In this document: positions 8,541 to 17,975 of the stretch, piece after piece
How the letters are laid out: every line of letters begins with the position of its first letter
Numbering within the stretch: the stretch's first letter is position 1
The notes under the pieces: model-generated
What the model was told of the DNA's origin: nothing
What the model saw: the letters and a program-made list of their open reading frames with translations, nothing else
Databases searched by the model: none
From: Sphingobium fluviale
GTDB taxonomy: Bacteria; Pseudomonadota; Alphaproteobacteria; Sphingomonadales; Sphingomonadaceae
NCBI RefSeq assembly: GCF_004122115.1
Contig: NZ_SBKP01000004.1
Coordinates: 62,001 to 126,000 of the forward strand
Direction of reading: 5' to 3'
DNA: 64,000 nt
Translations under genes and position numbers: made by a program

Positions 8541-9992
8541 TCAACCGCTGCCGGTAAGGCCCGCCAGCGTCGCCAGCCCAAGGAAAGCGAAGAAGCCCAT
8601 CGAGTCCGTGATCATCGTCACAAAGATGGAGGAGGCCACTGCCGGGTCCGCATCGAAACGGTCGAAAATCAGCGGGATTGCCGCCCCGGCCAGCCCAGCG
8701 GTGACGATGTTGGTCAGCATCGCCGCCGCGATCACGCCGCCCAACGCCGGATTGCTGAACACGAGGGTCACGCCGATGCCGATCACCACCGCTACCGTTG
8801 CGCCGTTGAGCAGCGCCACGCGCATTTCACGGAAGATGGTGCGCCATGTGTTCGACGCCGTGATCTGGTTGGTGGCGAGCGCGCGCACCGTCACCGCCAT
8901 CGTCTGGCTGCCGGCGTTGCCACCAACGCCTGCAACGATCGGCATCAGCGTGGCCAGTGCCACCATCTGCTCGATCGTGCCCTCGAACAGTCGGATGACA
9001 GAGGACGCGAGCAGCGCGGTGAGCAGGTTGGAAAGCAACCAGCGCACCCGCGCCTTGTAGCTGTCCATCACAGGCTCATTGATGTCGCCATCGCCCGCAC
9101 CGGATAGGCGCAAGATGTCTTCGCCTGCTTCTTCCTGCACGATATGCAGTATATCGTCGACCGTAATCATCCCGACCAGCCGCCCGGCGGGATCAACCAC
9201 GGCGGCGGAAATAAGCGCATATTTCTGGAAGCGCAGCGCCACCTCTTCCTGATCCATATCGACGGGGATCAGTGTCTGCTCACGCTTCATTACATCACTG
9301 ACCGAGACGGAGCGTGGGCAGGTGAGCACCCAGCTCAACTGACAGCTGCCGATCGGGTGATGGCCTTCGTCCACCACGAAGATTTCCCAGAAATCGCTTG
9401 TGAGCGTGCTGGCCTCGCGCAGATAATCGATCACCTGCCCGACAGACCAGTGCTGCGGCACCGCGACGAGATCGCGCTGCATCAGGCGCCCGGCGGATTC
9501 CTCCGGATATGCCAGCGCGCTTTCAATGGCGGCGCGGTCTTCTGGCTCCATTGCGTCCAGCACTGCCTGCTGGTCTTCGGCTTCCAGATCCTCGATCAGC
9601 GCGACGGCATCGTCCGTATCCAGCTCGGCGGCCAGCTCCGCGACCTGGGCCGGCTCCATCTCCTCAATCACGTCATCGCGGACATAATCATTGAGCTCGG
9701 ACAGCACCTCGCCGCCGACGAGATCGCCAAGAGCGGCGATTACGGCGGCGCGCTCGTCGGCCGGGGTCAGCTCGATGAGGTCGGCGACGTCCGCCGGATG
9801 CAGCGGGGAGACGAGTTCGCGGGCGCGCTCAGCATCCCCCGCCTCCACCGCGTCACGCACGGCAGAGACATATTCGGGTTTCAGCCGGTCGTCCTCATCA
9901 TGGCGGGATTCGGTCGCCACCGCCTCGGAAGCGGTTTCGGGATCGTCAGCGGGGTGGCTGCTCCGAGGCGGAAAAGCGTCGGTCTCGTTCAT
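8541..9992 (-). CDS. mgtE: Magnesium transporter MgtE
   Basis: Mg2+ channel of 483 residues. The order is an acidic N-terminal domain (about 40-165), paired CBS domains (about 170-290; RLMQRDLVAVP and RLVGMITVDDILHIV) that sense Mg2+, then a C-terminal membrane domain with five helices including the conserved VGGNAGSQTMAV pore segment. The ATG at 9992 is preferred over TTG 9995 because GGGAGG lies 5 bases upstream of it. No riboswitch-like leader was recognised in the 146 bases shared with the divergent cyclophilin gene. Confidence 0.95.
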   Translation of the reverse strand: MNETDAFPPRSSHPADDPETASEAVATESRHDEDDRLKPEYVSAVRDAVEAGDAERARELVSPLHPADVADLIELTPADERAAVIAALGDLVGGEVLSELNDYVRDDVIEEMEPAQVAELAAELDTDDAVALIEDLEAEDQQAVLDAMEPEDRAAIESALAYPEESAGRLMQRDLVAVPQHWSVGQVIDYLREASTLTSDFWEIFVVDEGHHPIGSCQLSWVLTCPRSVSVSDVMKREQTLIPVDMDQEEVALRFQKYALISAAVVDPAGRLVGMITVDDILHIVQEEAGEDILRLSGAGDGDINEPVMDSYKARVRWLLSNLLTALLASSVIRLFEGTIEQMVALATLMPIVAGVGGNAGSQTMAVTVRALATNQITASNTWRTIFREMRVALLNGATVAVVIGIGVTLVFSNPALGGVIAAAMLTNIVTAGLAGAAIPLIFDRFDADPAVASSIFVTMITDSMGFFAFLGLATLAGLTGSG

Positions 9993-10138
9993 CAACGCCT
10001 CCCTCGGTTGCCTGCTCGCCCATCATCGCTGTGCTTTCGCTTATGCCCCGCTGAATTGCAAGGCGATTTGGCTTTCCCTGCGCGCCTGACCCGCTATATG
10101 AGCGCCGATATTCCCCAAGCCCTGAACGGAGCGACACC

Positions 10139-10591
10139 ATGGCCGACGACACACTGACTCTCACCCTCGATAGCGGCGGCGATGTCGTCATCAAGCTGCG
10201 CCCTGATCTCGCGCCCGGCCATGTCGAGCGGATCAGCACTCTTGCCAAGGAAGGCTTCTACGACGGCGTGGTCTTTCACCGCGTGATCCCCGGCTTCATG
10301 GCGCAGGGCGGCGACCCGACCGGCACCGGCATGGGCGGCTCTGAGCTTCCGGACCTTAAGGCCGAGTTCAACGCGGAGCCGCATGTGCGCGGCGTCTGCT
10401 CGATGGCGCGCGCGCAGAACCCGAACAGCGCGAACAGCCAGTTTTTCATCTGCTTCGATGATGCGACCTTCCTCGACAAGCAATATACCGTGTGGGGCGT
10501 GGTGGAGAGCGGCATGGAGCATGTCGACGCGCTGCCCAAGGGCGAGCCGCCGAGGACACCCGGCAAGATACTGAAGGCGACGGTGGGTTGA
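10139..10591 (+). CDS. Peptidyl-prolyl cis-trans isomerase (cyclophilin)
   Basis: Cytosolic cyclophilin of 150 residues catalysing proline isomerisation. Conserved signatures: YDGVVFHRVIPGFMAQGGDPTGTGMGG and ARAQNPNSANSQFFICF, with the active-site Arg and Phe of FHRVIPGFMAQ. No signal peptide, so a PpiB-like cytosolic role. It is divergent from mgtE and followed by a hairpin terminator. Confidence 0.94.
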   Translation: MADDTLTLTLDSGGDVVIKLRPDLAPGHVERISTLAKEGFYDGVVFHRVIPGFMAQGGDPTGTGMGGSELPDLKAEFNAEPHVRGVCSMARAQNPNSANSQFFICFDDATFLDKQYTVWGVVESGMEHVDALPKGEPPRTPGKILKATVG

Positions 10592-10617
10592 TCCACCGGA
10601 TTACATGGCAATAGAAC

Positions 10618-10650
10618 GGAAAAGGCGGGGAGTAATCCACGCCTTTTTCC
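10618..10650 (+). terminator. Hairpin terminator after the cyclophilin gene
   Basis: Arms GGAAAAGGCG (10618-10627) and CGCCTTTTTCC (10640-10650) form a stem with a 12-base loop, with one extra T in the right arm. The T-run is inside the right arm, as in many intrinsic terminators. It starts 27 bases after the stop codon. Confidence 0.6.
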
Positions 10651-10685
10651 ATGTGGAAACAGGGTCTGGCCAATCGGGCGCTGTC

Positions 10686-10700
10686 AAAATGTGACATTTT
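10686..10700. promoter_or_regulatory. Palindrome upstream of the outer-membrane protein gene
   Basis: AAAATGT-G-ACATTTT is a perfect 7-base inverted repeat about 160 bases before the next start codon in a GC-rich background. It could be an operator or part of an AT-rich promoter; no regulator is identified. Confidence 0.3.
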
Positions 10701-10859
10701 TGCCACCTATTCTGTTAGATGCGGCACAATTGCGACGAACGGTGCAACCCCAAGCCAGCCGAAGCATTTTCTCTCCTGTCAGCGCGCCGTGACCATGGCG
10801 CATTTTGCTGGCCGCCGGGTCCACACCGGAAACACAGCAATAGCAAAAGGTTCAGACAC

Positions 10860-11426
10860 ATGAAGACACTGCTTCTGGCGGCGCTTGGCGCTGCGTCCCT
10901 CATTCCCGCCACCGCTTATGCGCAGAATGACGGCGGCGATGACGGCGTGCCCACCAACACGCGCTTTCAGCCCTATTTCGGCGTGATGGGCGGCTATGAA
11001 GATTTCGATAGCGAGCCTAACAACCTCGGCATACCCGGCAGCACGGAAGGCGGCATCGTGGAGGGCGTCGTCGGCGCCAACTTCGATCTCGGCCCGCTGA
11101 CCCTGGGCGCCGAGGGCAATGTCGCCAAGGGCTTCACCGGCGACATCGACTGGGAATATGGCGCAGCCGGCCGTGTAGGCATCCGCGCTGGCAAGGACAG
11201 CATGTTCTTCGGCAAGGTCGGGTATCGCTGGGTCAACCTCGATAGCCAGGGCATCAACGGCCGCGATCATGATGGCTGGACATATGGCGGCGGCGTTGAG
11301 CTTTCGCCGGTCGATGTCGGCCTGCAGCAGGGCGACAACAGCAATATTCGCCTGCGCCTCCAGGTAGATACGATGGGCAACTTCCGTTCTATCCGGCCGA
11401 TGGCAGGCCTTGTCGCCAAGTTCTGA
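10860..11426 (+). CDS. Small outer-membrane beta-barrel protein
   Basis: Protein of 188 residues: signal peptide (MKTLLLAALGAASLIPATAYA), then alternating beta-strand segments such as FQPYFGVMGGYEDFD and FGKVGYRWVNLDS, ending in a terminal Phe (VAKF) as expected for BAM-inserted barrels. It resembles the OmpA/opacity-type 8-strand porin family; no OmpA peptidoglycan-binding domain is present. The true start is the ATG opening the signal peptide. It is flanked by hairpins, so probably monocistronic. Confidence 0.75.
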   Translation: MKTLLLAALGAASLIPATAYAQNDGGDDGVPTNTRFQPYFGVMGGYEDFDSEPNNLGIPGSTEGGIVEGVVGANFDLGPLTLGAEGNVAKGFTGDIDWEYGAAGRVGIRAGKDSMFFGKVGYRWVNLDSQGINGRDHDGWTYGGGVELSPVDVGLQQGDNSNIRLRLQVDTMGNFRSIRPMAGLVAKF

Positions 11427-11434
11427 CCGCTAAG

Positions 11435-11471
11435 GCGGGATGGCAGCGGCTTAGCGGCCCTGCCATCCCGC
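11435..11471. terminator. Strong hairpin between convergent genes
   Basis: A perfect 12-base stem (GCGGGATGGCAG at 11435-11446 and CTGCCATCCCGC at 11460-11471) with a 13-base loop sits between the converging outer-membrane protein and protease genes. It lacks a clear T-run, but its position suits a two-way terminator. Confidence 0.6.
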
Positions 11472-11478
11472 AGGCTGG

Positions 11479-12756
11479 TCAGGGTTTTGAAATCTGCGGC
11501 CGGATCGACAGGAACTCCAGCGCCTCATGCGCGGGTATGAAAAAATTGATGCCGGATGGCGCGTTATCGGTTCGATAGGTGCTCACCGTGATCGCTACGA
11601 CATCACTCTGCGCATTGAGCAAGGGTCCGCCGCTGTTGCCGGGGTTTACCGCTACGTCGCTCTGCCAGAAGCTGTAACCGTCTTCGATGCGCCTGGCCGA
11701 AAAAATCCCCCGGGTGACGCTGTTTTGAAATTTGCGGTCCAGCGGCGCACCGATGGCATAGACGTTGGCGCCGACTTCCGGCGGTTTCTCGGCAATCTTC
11801 AGCGGCGCGCGGTCACGCGGATCGCCCTTGATCAGGGCAACGTCGCGCCCCTTGTCCGTCCGGATGACCTCGCCAAGCGCTTCCAATCCGTCGGACCAGC
11901 GCAATTTCACATATTTGGAACCACCCACGACATGATGGTTGGTGAGGAAATAGCCATCCCGCGATATCAAAAAGCCGCTGCCATGCCCGGAACCGGTTTC
12001 GACCAGAATGGTGCTGCCCACCGCCTTGGCAAGCTGGGCAACGCCCTGTGAAGGCACGCTCATGGCGATGGGCGGCAGGCCAGCGGAGGGCGCCCTCGTG
12101 ATACTGGCCTCGCGCCGGGGACCGACCAGAAGCTTTAGCAGTTGGCGGCTGGCGGCAAGCGCACGAACATTTTGCGCAAAAGCGGATACAAGAATGGCTG
12201 TGAGGCCGCCAGCGCTGGCCGTCTTCTGCTCATATCCCTGAAAGGTTCTAGCCCGCGCGACAACCGATCTGGCGAGCCGATCATAGAGCTGCCAATCTAT
12301 TTGCAACAGCACGCTTCCTCTGGCGGAAACGCTATCGCCAAGGCTGGAATTCGGCCTGCACACATCGATGCTCAGCATCGTGATCGTGGCGCCGATCTGA
12401 TATTCGGCGCGATCATTTTCTTCACTGTCAAACAGCGAATCCGAGTTGCTGACGACATCATAGCCAAGCTGCCTCAATTCATCCCTGAAGGCCGCCTGAA
12501 ATGCGTTGGTGGAAAGCTCGTTACCGCGTGATTTCCATTTCATTTCCGCTTCGCCGAGGCACAAAAGGCCAAAGCGTGTCACGCCGATGGGATCGCCCCG
12601 TTCAATCCTGATCGTCAGCCGGGAAAACTGTACCGGGCGGGTTTCGGTCCGTGCGGGAAGCGCGGTCGCGACGGCGGCTTCGGGGATCGTAATCCGTCCC
12701 GCAAACGCAGGGGATGGTATCGCGGCCAAGCCGCTCAGCACCCACATCAAGCGCAT
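11479..12756 (-). CDS. Secreted trypsin-like serine protease
   Basis: Exported S1-fold protease of 425 residues: signal peptide (1-19), an N-terminal domain of about 180 residues that I do not recognise, then a DegP-like trypsin domain (about 245-420). The triad is visible as His275 in TNHHVVGG, Asp305 in GRDVALIKGD and Ser375 in NPGNSGGPLL. There is no PDZ domain. It lies 21 bases after gatB on the same strand and follows a GGGGTGGG-type ribosome site, so it is the last gene of the gatC-gatA-Trypco2-gatB transcript. It may work with the Trypco2-like protein encoded just before gatB. Confidence 0.85.
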   Translation of the reverse strand: MRLMWVLSGLAAIPSPAFAGRITIPEAAVATALPARTETRPVQFSRLTIRIERGDPIGVTRFGLLCLGEAEMKWKSRGNELSTNAFQAAFRDELRQLGYDVVSNSDSLFDSEENDRAEYQIGATITMLSIDVCRPNSSLGDSVSARGSVLLQIDWQLYDRLARSVVARARTFQGYEQKTASAGGLTAILVSAFAQNVRALAASRQLLKLLVGPRREASITRAPSAGLPPIAMSVPSQGVAQLAKAVGSTILVETGSGHGSGFLISRDGYFLTNHHVVGGSKYVKLRWSDGLEALGEVIRTDKGRDVALIKGDPRDRAPLKIAEKPPEVGANVYAIGAPLDRKFQNSVTRGIFSARRIEDGYSFWQSDVAVNPGNSGGPLLNAQSDVVAITVSTYRTDNAPSGINFFIPAHEALEFLSIRPQISKP

Positions 12757-12777
12757 ATCCCACCCCCTGTTCGAACT

Positions 12778-14280
12778 TTACCCCAGCATTTTCTTCAGCA
12801 GTTCGTTCACCACCTGCGGGTTGGCCTTGCCCTGCATCGCTTTCATCGTCTGGCCGACGAAAAAGCCGAATAATGCTTCCTTGCCCGCTTTATATTGCTC
12901 AACCTTGTCGGCATTGTCGGCGAGGATTTTGGCGATCGCTGCCTCGATGGCTGAGGTATCGGACGTCTGCTTCAATCCCTCGCGCTCGACGATCTCTGCC
13001 GCGCCTGCGCCGGTTTCCAGCATCTTTTCCAGCACCTGCTTGGCGATGGAGCCGGAAATCGTGCCATCGCCCACCAGCGCGAGCAGCTCCGCTGCGGCTT
13101 CCGGCGAGACGGGGCTGTCCTCCAGACCCTTGCCGAGCTTGTTCAGCGCGCCGAACAGTTCCGAGAGCAGCCAGTTGGCAGCGGCCTTCGCGACATCGCC
13201 CTCCGCCTTGCCCTGTTTGGCGGCCGAGGCAGCGATCAGCGTCTCGAACCAGCGCGCGGTGTCTGCATCCGCCGTCAGCACGCCCGCATTATAGGGCGAG
13301 AGGCCGAGGTCGTTCTCATAGCGGTGGCGCTTGGCATCGGGCAGTTCGGGCAGGGACGCGCGACATTCCTCCAGAAACGCGTCGTCCAGCTCCAGCGGCA
13401 GCAAGTCCGGGTCCGGGAAATAGCGATAATCGTGCGCGTCTTCCTTGGAGCGCATCGAGCGCGTCTCGTTGCGATCGGGGTCATAGAGGCGGGTTTCCTG
13501 CACCACCTTGCCGCCATCCTCGATGAGGTCAACCTGCCTGCGCGCCTCCTGCTCCACCACGGCCATAACGAAGCGCACCGAGTTGACGTTCTTTGTCTCG
13601 GTGCGGGTGCCGAACTCTTCGCCCGGCTTGCGGACCGAGACGTTCACGTCCGCGCGCATGCTGCCCTGGTCCATGTTGCCGTCGCAGCTGCCGACATAGC
13701 GCAGGATCGTGCGCAGCTTGGAGAGATAGGCGCCAGCCTCCGCAGGTGAGCGCATGTCTGGCCGCGAGACGATCTCCATCAGCGCGACGCCGGAGCGGTT
13801 GAGATCGACATAAGAGCGCGTCGGGTGCTGATCGTGCATCAGCTTGCCCGCGTCCTGCTCCACATGGATGCGCTCAATGCCGATGGTCTTGGTGGCAGCA
13901 TCGGGGTTCTTGTCATCGAGGCTGATCTCGATCTGCCCTTCGCCCACGATCGGGTGATAGAGCTGGCTGATCTGGTATCCCTGCGGCAGATCGGCATAGA
14001 AGTAGTTCTTGCGGTCAAAGCGCGAATATCGGTTGATCTGCGCGTTGATCGCCATGCCGGTGCGCACCGCCTGACGGATGCATTCGCGGTTCGGCACGGG
14101 CAGCATGCCGGGCATGGCGGCATCGACAAGCGAAACCTGCGTGTTCGGCTCCGCGCCGAATGCGGTCGCCGCGCCGGAAAACAGTTTCGCCTGCGTCGTG
14201 ATCTGCGCATGGACCTCAAGGCCGATCACGACCTCCCACTCGCCGGTTGCGCCCTGTATGCGATAGGTTGATTCAGTCAT
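12778..14280 (-). CDS. gatB: Asp-tRNA(Asn)/Glu-tRNA(Gln) amidotransferase subunit B
   Basis: Subunit of the GatCAB amidotransferase that converts Glu-tRNA(Gln), and often Asp-tRNA(Asn), to the correct aminoacyl-tRNA; GatB binds the tRNA and phosphorylates the misacylated residue. Its 500 residues are typical. Motifs include [23 protein letters not shown] [15 protein letters not shown], and a C-terminal YqeY-like tail with [13 protein letters not shown]. The start overlaps the preceding Trypco2-like gene by four bases (ATGA). Confidence 0.96.
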   Translation of the reverse strand: MTESTYRIQGATGEWEVVIGLEVHAQITTQAKLFSGAATAFGAEPNTQVSLVDAAMPGMLPVPNRECIRQAVRTGMAINAQINRYSRFDRKNYFYADLPQGYQISQLYHPIVGEGQIEISLDDKNPDAATKTIGIERIHVEQDAGKLMHDQHPTRSYVDLNRSGVALMEIVSRPDMRSPAEAGAYLSKLRTILRYVGSCDGNMDQGSMRADVNVSVRKPGEEFGTRTETKNVNSVRFVMAVVEQEARRQVDLIEDGGKVVQETRLYDPDRNETRSMRSKEDAHDYRYFPDPDLLPLELDDAFLEECRASLPELPDAKRHRYENDLGLSPYNAGVLTADADTARWFETLIAASAAKQGKAEGDVAKAAANWLLSELFGALNKLGKGLEDSPVSPEAAAELLALVGDGTISGSIAKQVLEKMLETGAGAAEIVEREGLKQTSDTSAIEAAIAKILADNADKVEQYKAGKEALFGFFVGQTMKAMQGKANPQVVNELLKKMLG

Positions 14281-14618
14281 CTGTCAAACCTGCTTCGATC
14301 ACTTTTATATCTAGTCGGAATATTGAATTGAATTCTGCTAATCGTAGATGCTTCAGACGAGGTATCACCGCCCGCATTGGCGCCTATTGAAAAGACTTGG
14401 ATTTTAAATCCTCCCCGAGCAGTGCCGGTATGCTTAGCTGTTACAGCGACGTCAAATGTAACGCTGTCTGGAGGATTAAATCCGAACTCGCCGGTGCCAT
14501 GTGCTGAAGATGCGCGAGCACTAGATTGAGCATCAGCTACGCCCTTCATGATCGCGGTCAACGTGCTGGTTACAAAAAGTTGAAGCTCGTTTTCTCCAAC
14601 CTCAGATTCCTCAGTCAT
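14277..14618 (-). CDS. Trypco2-like (trypsin-co-occurring domain) small protein
   Basis: Protein of 113 residues placed between gatA (15 bases away) and gatB (ATGA overlap). Its layout matches what I remember of the Trypco2 domain: an N-terminal helix ([20 protein letters not shown]), a strand region ([28 protein letters not shown]), then a turn and a final strand ([11 protein letters not shown]). That family was described from gene neighbourhoods with trypsin-like proteases in bacterial conflict systems, and a trypsin-like protease is two genes downstream. The gene is clearly AT-richer than gatA and gatB, suggesting it was acquired. Family assignment is by eye only. Confidence 0.6.
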   Translation of the reverse strand: MTEESEVGENELQLFVTSTLTAIMKGVADAQSSARASSAHGTGEFGFNPPDSVTFDVAVTAKHTGTARGGFKIQVFSIGANAGGDTSSEASTISRIQFNIPTRYKSDRSRFDR

Positions 14619-14633
14619 GCTGTAGCTCCCCGC

Positions 14634-16109
14634 TCACCACCATTTCTCCGGCCTCGCCGCAAAGCCCGCGCGTTCTTCCAGCGCCAGCGCGGCGTTGAGC
14701 ACACCCTGCTCATCGAGCGGCTTGCCGATGATCTGGAGGCCGAGCGGCAGCCCGCCCGCCGTCAGTCCGCCGGGCACAGACATCGCCGGAAGCCCCGCGA
14801 GCGAAGCGGGCACGGTGAACACGTCATTGAGATACATCGCCAGCGGGTCTTCCTGCTTCTCGCCCAGCGGGAAGGCGGCCGACGGCGCGGTGGGGGTGAG
14901 CAGCAGGTCGCATTTCTCCCACGCCGCCTCGAAATCGCGGCTGATGAGCGTGCGCACCTTGCAGGCCTGCGTGTAATAGGCGTCGTAATAGCCCGCAGAC
15001 AACACATAAGTGCCGATCATGATGCGGCGCTTCACCTCGTCGCCGAAGCCTGCCGCCCGCGTTGCCGCGTACATATCCTGCAAGCCAGCCCCATCGGGCA
15101 GCACGCGCTGGCCATAGCGCACGCCATCATAGCGGGCGAGGTTGGACGATGCCTCTGCGGGCGCGATGATATAATAGGTCGGCAGCGCATAGTGCGTGTG
15201 CGGCAGCGAGACTTCGGTGATCTCCGCGCCTGCGTCCTTCAGCCACGCAATGCCCCGGTCCCACTGCGCGGCGACGGCGGCGTCTATGCCATCGGGCCGA
15301 TATTCCTTGGGGATGCCGATGCGCTTGCCCTTGAGGTTTGACGAAAGGTTCGCCTCCCACTGCGGCACGGGGAGATCGAGCGAGGTTGAATCCTTCGCGT
15401 CGAACCCCGACATGGCTTCCAGGAGGATCGCGTTGTCCCGCACCGTGCGCGCCATCGCGCCCGCCTGATCCAATGAGGAGGCGAACGCGACGATGCCCCA
15501 GCGCGAGCAGCGGCCATAGGTGGGCTTGATGCCCGATATGCCGGTGAAGGCGGCGGGCTGGCGGATCGAGCCGCCGGTGTCCGTGCCGGTCGCCGCCGGG
15601 CAGAGGCGCGCGGAGATGGCGGCGGAGGAGCCGCCGGAGCTGCCGCCGGGAGCCAAGTCTTTGCCAGACGTATCGCGCCACGGGGAGATGACCTTGCCGA
15701 ACGCGCTCGTCTCGTTCGAGCTGCCCATAGCGAACTGATCGAGATTGAGCTTGCCGAGCATCCCAGCGCCCGCCGCCCAGAGCTTGGCGGAAACGGTCGA
15801 CTCATAGGGCGGGGTGAAGCCTTCGAGGATGTGGCTTGCGGCTGTCGTCTGCACGCCCGCCGTGCAGAACAGGTCTTTCATGCCGATGGGCACGCCGGAT
15901 AGCGGCTTCAGATCGCCGCTCGCGCGCGCGGCATCGGCCGCATCGGCTGCTTTCAGCGCCAGTTCGGGCGTCTCGACGATATAGGCGTTCAGGGCGCGCC
16001 CTGCCTCCACGGCGGCATTGAAGGCGCTCGCCACTTCGCGCGCGGAAAATGTACCCGCCGCCACGCCATCGCGGATCTCCGCGACTGTCAGGTTGGTATG
16101 GTCGGTCAT
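14634..16109 (-). CDS. gatA: Asp-tRNA(Asn)/Glu-tRNA(Gln) amidotransferase subunit A
   Basis: Amidase-signature subunit of GatCAB that releases ammonia from glutamine. The Ser-cisSer-Lys triad regions are visible: Lys in [14 protein letters not shown], the Gly/Ser-rich [35 protein letters not shown] segment, with the nucleophilic Ser in TGGSIRQPA. 491 residues is normal. The start overlaps the gatC stop by one base (TAATG). Confidence 0.97.
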   Translation of the reverse strand: MTDHTNLTVAEIRDGVAAGTFSAREVASAFNAAVEAGRALNAYIVETPELALKAADAADAARASGDLKPLSGVPIGMKDLFCTAGVQTTAASHILEGFTPPYESTVSAKLWAAGAGMLGKLNLDQFAMGSSNETSAFGKVISPWRDTSGKDLAPGGSSGGSSAAISARLCPAATGTDTGGSIRQPAAFTGISGIKPTYGRCSRWGIVAFASSLDQAGAMARTVRDNAILLEAMSGFDAKDSTSLDLPVPQWEANLSSNLKGKRIGIPKEYRPDGIDAAVAAQWDRGIAWLKDAGAEITEVSLPHTHYALPTYYIIAPAEASSNLARYDGVRYGQRVLPDGAGLQDMYAATRAAGFGDEVKRRIMIGTYVLSAGYYDAYYTQACKVRTLISRDFEAAWEKCDLLLTPTAPSAAFPLGEKQEDPLAMYLNDVFTVPASLAGLPAMSVPGGLTAGGLPLGLQIIGKPLDEQGVLNAALALEERAGFAARPEKWW

Positions 16110-16411
16110 TATTCGATCACCTTGGGAACGGCGAAAAAGCCATGTTCGGCCTGCGGGGCATTGGCCAATACCTTGTCCCGCACATTGCCGCCGGTCAGCG
16201 GATCGGCGTTCACCACATCATCGCGCAGGCGCAAGGCGTTGGGGATCACGGCAGTCATCGGCTCGACGCCGGAGACATCCACCTGCCCCAGTTGCTCGAC
16301 CCAGCCGAGGATGTTGTTGAGTTCGGGAACCAGCCGTTCGGCCTCGTCGTCAGAGACGGCGATGCGCGCAAGGCTGGCGACTTTCTTGACGGTGCTGCTA
16401 TTGATCGACAT
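16109..16411 (-). CDS. gatC: Asp-tRNA(Asn)/Glu-tRNA(Gln) amidotransferase subunit C
   Basis: Small GatCAB subunit of 100 residues that wraps around GatA and GatB. The sequence from [41 protein letters not shown] is typical of GatC, with the conserved late segment [20 protein letters not shown]. The start is the ATG that opens this conserved part; frames reaching further upstream run into the divergent ruvX promoter. First gene of the five-gene operon. Confidence 0.95.
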   Translation of the reverse strand: MSINSSTVKKVASLARIAVSDDEAERLVPELNNILGWVEQLGQVDVSGVEPMTAVIPNALRLRDDVVNADPLTGGNVRDKVLANAPQAEHGFFAVPKVIE

Positions 16412-16546
16412 GGCAATGGCCGATAGCCCGGCTGGTAGAGCCTGCGCAACAGCAAAAGGACACGGATCATCAACGCGCGCGCCCTGATAACGACACTCGC
16501 GGCCGATTTTCGTGATGCCCTGCCCCAAGGCGGGCGGCTGATCGGC

Positions 16547-16951
16547 ATGGATGTGGGCACCAAGACCATCGGCCTTGCGCTGTGCGATGCGGGCTGGACC
16601 ATCGCTTCCGCCGCGCACACGATATCGCGGGGCAAGTTTTCCAAGGACAAGACCACGCTCGCCGCCTTCATGGCCGAACAGCAGGTGAAGGGCATCGTCA
16701 TCGGCCTGCCGCTCAATCTCGATGGCTCAGCCAGCCCGCGCAGCCAGGCGAGCCGCGCCTTTGCGCAAAATATGGCGGACCTTGGCCTGCCCATCCTGCT
16801 GTGGGACGAGCGCTGGTCGACGCAGGCGGTGACGCGCATGATGATCGAGGCGGACACCAGCCGCGCCCGGCGCAGCGAGCTGGTCGACAAGCTGGCGGCG
16901 AGCTATATCCTGCAAGGGGCGATCGATGCGTTGACCGCTCCTGCCTCTTGA
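16547..16951 (+). CDS. ruvX: Holliday junction resolvase-like protein RuvX/YqgF
   Basis: RNase H-fold protein with a role in 16S rRNA 5' maturation and, by some reports, recombination. Motifs: [33 protein letters not shown] and [16 protein letters not shown], with the acidic residues of the family. The only ATG lies inside the first strand. The open frame extends upstream and encodes [11 protein letters not shown] before MDVGTK, which matches homologues, but it has no ATG, GTG or TTG start; ATC at 16466/16469 behind AAAAGGA (16454-16460) or CTG at 16484 are candidates. It is divergent from gatC and 16 bases before pyrB. Confidence 0.9.
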   Translation: MDVGTKTIGLALCDAGWTIASAAHTISRGKFSKDKTTLAAFMAEQQVKGIVIGLPLNLDGSASPRSQASRAFAQNMADLGLPILLWDERWSTQAVTRMMIEADTSRARRSELVDKLAASYILQGAIDALTAPAS

Positions 16952-16967
16952 CGTAAGGCACCGGCTC

Positions 16968-17975
16968 ATGCCGAGCGAAACCGAAGTGCCTGCTGGCCAG
17001 ATCCGCCCCGCCGACTCCGGGGGCCGAGACGCTTTCCCCCATCGCCACCTCCTCAGCATCGCGCATCTGAAGCCGTGGGAAATCCGTTTCCTGCTCGATG
17101 AGGCGGAGCATTGGGTCGGCGTCAATCGCGGCGCGGCGCAAAAGCATGACGACCGGCTGGCGGGCCTCACCCAGATCAATGCCTTTTTCGAGAACTCGAC
17201 GCGTACGCTCCTCAGCTTCGAGATCGCGGGCAAGCGCCTCGGTGCCGATGTGGTCAACATGCATGCCGCGCAGTCGAGCGTGAAAAAGGGCGAGACGCTG
17301 ATCGATACGGCGGTGACGCTGAACGCCATGCATGCGGACGTGATCGTCATCCGCCATGGCAGCTCCGGCGCGGTGCAGCTGATTGCCGACAAGGTCGACT
17401 GTCCGGTGCTGAACGCGGGCGACGGCTGGCACGAACACCCGACGCAGGCGCTGCTCGATGCGCTCACGATCCGGCGCAGGCGCGGGTTCATCGAGGGGCA
17501 GATCGTCACCATTTGCGGCGATGTGCTGCACAGCCGGGTTGCGCGCTCGAACATGCTGTGCCTTGCCGCGCTGGGCGCGCAGGTGCGCGTCGTCGCCCCG
17601 CCGACATTGATGCCCGCTGCCGTGGAGTGCATGGGTGCGACCCCCTATACCCGCTTTGACGAGGCGCTTGCGGGTTCAGATGTGGTGATGATGCTGCGCC
17701 TCCAGAACGAGCGGATGGACGGCGCGTTCATCCCCAGCCCGCGCGAATATCATGCGCTTTATGGTCTTACGCCAGAGCGGCTGGCTATTGCCAAGCCCGA
17801 TGCGCTGGTGATGCATCCCGGCCCGATGAACCGCGGCGTGGAGATTACCAGCGGCGTGGCCGACGACCCGGATCGCTCCGCCATTACCGAGCAGGTGGAG
17901 ATGGGCGTCGCCGTGCGCATGGCGTGCCTCGATGTGCTGACGCGATCTGCCAGGGGAGTGGAGGGGTGGACTTGA
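16968..17975 (+). CDS. pyrB: Aspartate carbamoyltransferase catalytic subunit
   Basis: Condenses carbamoyl phosphate with aspartate in pyrimidine synthesis. Carbamoyl-phosphate site [22 protein letters not shown] and aspartate-side segments [22 protein letters not shown] ([18 protein letters not shown]) and [13 protein letters not shown] are clear. 335 residues. Its stop codon overlaps the start of the next gene (TTGA), the classical coupling of pyrB with a non-catalytic pyrC', which in some bacteria is needed to hold the PyrB dodecamer together. Confidence 0.96.
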   Translation: MPSETEVPAGQIRPADSGGRDAFPHRHLLSIAHLKPWEIRFLLDEAEHWVGVNRGAAQKHDDRLAGLTQINAFFENSTRTLLSFEIAGKRLGADVVNMHAAQSSVKKGETLIDTAVTLNAMHADVIVIRHGSSGAVQLIADKVDCPVLNAGDGWHEHPTQALLDALTIRRRRGFIEGQIVTICGDVLHSRVARSNMLCLAALGAQVRVVAPPTLMPAAVECMGATPYTRFDEALAGSDVVMMLRLQNERMDGAFIPSPREYHALYGLTPERLAIAKPDALVMHPGPMNRGVEITSGVADDPDRSAITEQVEMGVAVRMACLDVLTRSARGVEGWT

